Assembly: GCA_902478395.1 (NCBI GenBank) | Contig: CABSKZ010000133.1 | Span: 1 to 7,363 of the forward strand | Direction: 5' to 3' | Source: an uncultured Eubacteriales bacterium | Lineage (GTDB): Bacteria; Bacillota; Clostridia; UBA1381; UBA9506 | DNA: 7,363 bases | Notes under the pieces: model-generated | The model's database searches: none | The model's input: the letters and a program-made list of their open reading frames with translations, nothing else | Told to the model about the DNA's origin: nothing | Shown: positions 6,179-7,363 of the stretch, one piece after another | How the letters are laid out: every line of letters starts with the position of its first letter | Numbering within the stretch: the first letter of the stretch is position 1 | Translations under genes and position numbers: made by a program

Positions 6179-6207
6179 TTGTATTTTGTCGTGGATTGTG
6201 ATAAACT
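6179..6207 (+). promoter_or_regulatory. Weak candidate promoter for the AEC transporter gene
   Basis: TTGTAT (6179-6184), a 17-base spacer and TAAACT (6202-6207) form a mediocre promoter match in an AT-rich gap. A second -10-like TAAAAT lies at 6228-6233 without a -35. The perfect palindrome AATAAGTTATT (6209-6219) just after the box could be an operator or chance in AT-rich DNA. Confidence 0.3.
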
Positions 6208-6266
6208 AAATAAGTTATTACATAGGATAAAATAGGGTTCTAATTTTTTGGCACTGGAGTGTGGAT

Positions 6267-7202
6267 ATGGGTTTCGAGGTAATCGCTACGCAGATTGCAA
6301 TGCTTGGTATCGCGATGTTAATTGGATTTCTTGGTGTGAAACTGAAATATCTTGGTGCGGATTTGCGCAACGCAATATCGAGCGTAATTGTCAAAATTAC
6401 GCTTCCTCTTTTGATCATCACCTCGATAACCGGCCAGACACTGGAGCGCGACATGCTCAAAAACGCCGGTCTCTTGATTGCGATTGAAATCCTCACGATA
6501 GCGCTTATGATTGGTTTGGGCCTGCTGACCGCGAAGCTGTTCCGGCTAAAAAATGCGACCCGGACGATTCACACGTGCATGAGCGCTTTTGGAAATGTTA
6601 TTTTCCTTGGTTATCCGTTAATTACGGCTCTCTATGGGGCAGAGGGGCTTTTTTATGCCATTATCTACGCATTGGTAAATGATAGCTTTGTCTGGACGTT
6701 GTGCGTTTATTTGATGGGGAAGGAAAGTGGAAATCGGACAAAATCTCCGGTTAAAAATCTGATTAACCCAAATACGGTTTCGTTCGTCATCGCGATTCCG
6801 ATGTTGTGTCTCGGGCTAAAACTACCGGGGCTCATCCATGACGCGCTTGCCTCGGTTGGGAGTTTGACAACCTATCTATCCATGCTGTTTATCGGGATGA
6901 CGCTTGCTGTAATCGACCTTCGGGAGATTTATAAAAGATTTTCTATTTTTGTTCTGTCCTTCGTCAAAATGTTACTCGTTCCTGTGTTTTTGATTTTTGT
7001 GCTAGGAGCTGTTGGCCTAGACAAGACGCTTGCAGGAGTGCTTATTTTACAAGTCGGGATGCCGGTGCAGACTGTCCTAACGATTCTCGCAAACGAGTAT
7101 CAATCCGACTTTAAGTATGCTACAGAATGTGTGTTTATCACAACGGTACTCAGCCTGGGAACTCTCCCGCTGGTGTACCACCTGATTCTGACATTTTTGT
7201 AA
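6267..7202 (+). CDS. AEC-family transporter (auxin efflux carrier / malate permease-like)
   Basis: A 311-residue inner-membrane carrier of the AEC family, whose bacterial members move organic acids such as malate or malonate; the substrate here is unknown. About ten hydrophobic segments can be drawn (near 8-24, 36-56, 66-90, 103-123, 127-150, 170-187, 199-216, 226-248, 255-273, 288-309), split into two halves by a basic loop at ~151-168. Family-like motifs are N110-V-I-F-L-G-Y-P in the fourth segment, NPNTVSF at 167-173, LFIGMTLA at 207-214 and MPVQTVLTILANEY at 265-278. The ATG at 6267 is preferred over the in-frame GTG at 6261, because GGAG (6256-6259) lies 7 bases before the ATG but only 1 base before the GTG. 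It runs to 36 bases before purE, with no terminator visible between them, so read-through into purE is possible. Confidence 0.92.
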   Translation: MGFEVIATQIAMLGIAMLIGFLGVKLKYLGADLRNAISSVIVKITLPLLIITSITGQTLERDMLKNAGLLIAIEILTIALMIGLGLLTAKLFRLKNATRTIHTCMSAFGNVIFLGYPLITALYGAEGLFYAIIYALVNDSFVWTLCVYLMGKESGNRTKSPVKNLINPNTVSFVIAIPMLCLGLKLPGLIHDALASVGSLTTYLSMLFIGMTLAVIDLREIYKRFSIFVLSFVKMLLVPVFLIFVLGAVGLDKTLAGVLILQVGMPVQTVLTILANEYQSDFKYATECVFITTVLSLGTLPLVYHLILTFL

Positions 7203-7237
7203 AGTTGTCAATAATTTAAATATATGGGGGTTGTATC

Positions 7238-7363
7238 ATGTCAACTTGTCCAAAGGTTGCTGTCATTATGGGCAGCGATTCCGATTTTCCTACAGTGAAA
7301 AAATGTGTCACCACTTTGAAAAAGTTTGGGATTGAAGCGGATGTCTCCGTTATTTCCGCGCAC
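7238..7363 (+). CDS. purE: 5-(carboxyamino)imidazole ribonucleotide mutase, 5' part cut by window edge
   Basis: The first 42 residues of PurE, the enzyme that converts N5-CAIR to CAIR in de novo purine synthesis. The sequence begins MSTCPKVAVIMGSDSDFPTV and reaches VSVISAH, which are the family's N-terminal nucleotide-binding motif (GSDSD) and the start of the SAHR motif. The start is the ATG at 7238; a GGGGG run at 7226-7230 gives a loose Shine-Dalgarno with 7-base spacing. The 35-base gap to the previous gene has no convincing promoter, no PurR box and no room for a purine riboswitch, so regulation either comes from upstream or is not visible. Confidence 0.95.
   Translation, partial: MSTCPKVAVIMGSDSDFPTVKKCVTTLKKFGIEADVSVISAH

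Noticed and set aside
7203..7237. Purine riboswitch or PurR box before purE
   Set aside because: The gap is only 35 bases, lacks the PurR box pattern and is too short for a purine aptamer.

Overview
The window looks like a chromosomal segment from a low-to-mid GC Gram-positive anaerobe of the class Clostridia, probably near the Oscillospiraceae/Ruminococcaceae. This is inferred from strong AGGAGG-type ribosome binding sites, sigma-70-like promoters with AT-rich leaders, a DUF1540 Cys-rich mini-protein, a substrate-binding/permease fusion of the clostridial type, and a TipAS-type MerR regulator. No transposase, integrase, phage structural gene, CRISPR array, tRNA or rRNA was seen.

Layout. (1) 2-1075 +: the 3' part of guaA (GMP synthase), open at the left edge, with a complete ATP-pyrophosphatase half but an odd remnant of the glutaminase half. 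(2) 1179-1256: a GC-rich hairpin, then a perfect consensus promoter (TTGACA-17-TATAAT). (3) 1300-4205 +: a two-gene amino-acid-type ABC importer operon, consisting of a lipoprotein/substrate-binding/permease fusion overlapping by 4 bp an ATPase with an extra ~120-residue C-terminal domain that resembles a degenerate RsbW/GHKL fold. It ends at a strong, probably bidirectional terminator (4207-4246). (4) 4375-5118 -: a MerR/TipAS drug-sensing regulator with a 19-bp-spacer promoter typical of MerR autoregulation. (5) 5281-5448 +: a divergent 55-residue, 8-cysteine DUF1540 protein with its own terminator. (6) 5566-6141 +: an HD-domain phosphohydrolase. (7) 6267-7202 +: an AEC-family (auxin efflux carrier/malate permease-like) transporter. 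(8) 7238-7363 +: the 5' end of purE, cut by the right edge.

Two purine genes (guaA, purE) bracket the segment, and transport, regulation and small-protein genes lie between them. The most unusual points are the ATPase-GHKL fusion in the ABC importer, the 1.5-copy substrate-binding region with non-canonical ligand residues, the missing HPE glutamate in the visible GuaA glutaminase end, and the divergent TipAS/DUF1540 pair with promoter and palindrome signals in a 162-bp gap. All functional statements are reasoned from sequence motifs; no database search was run.
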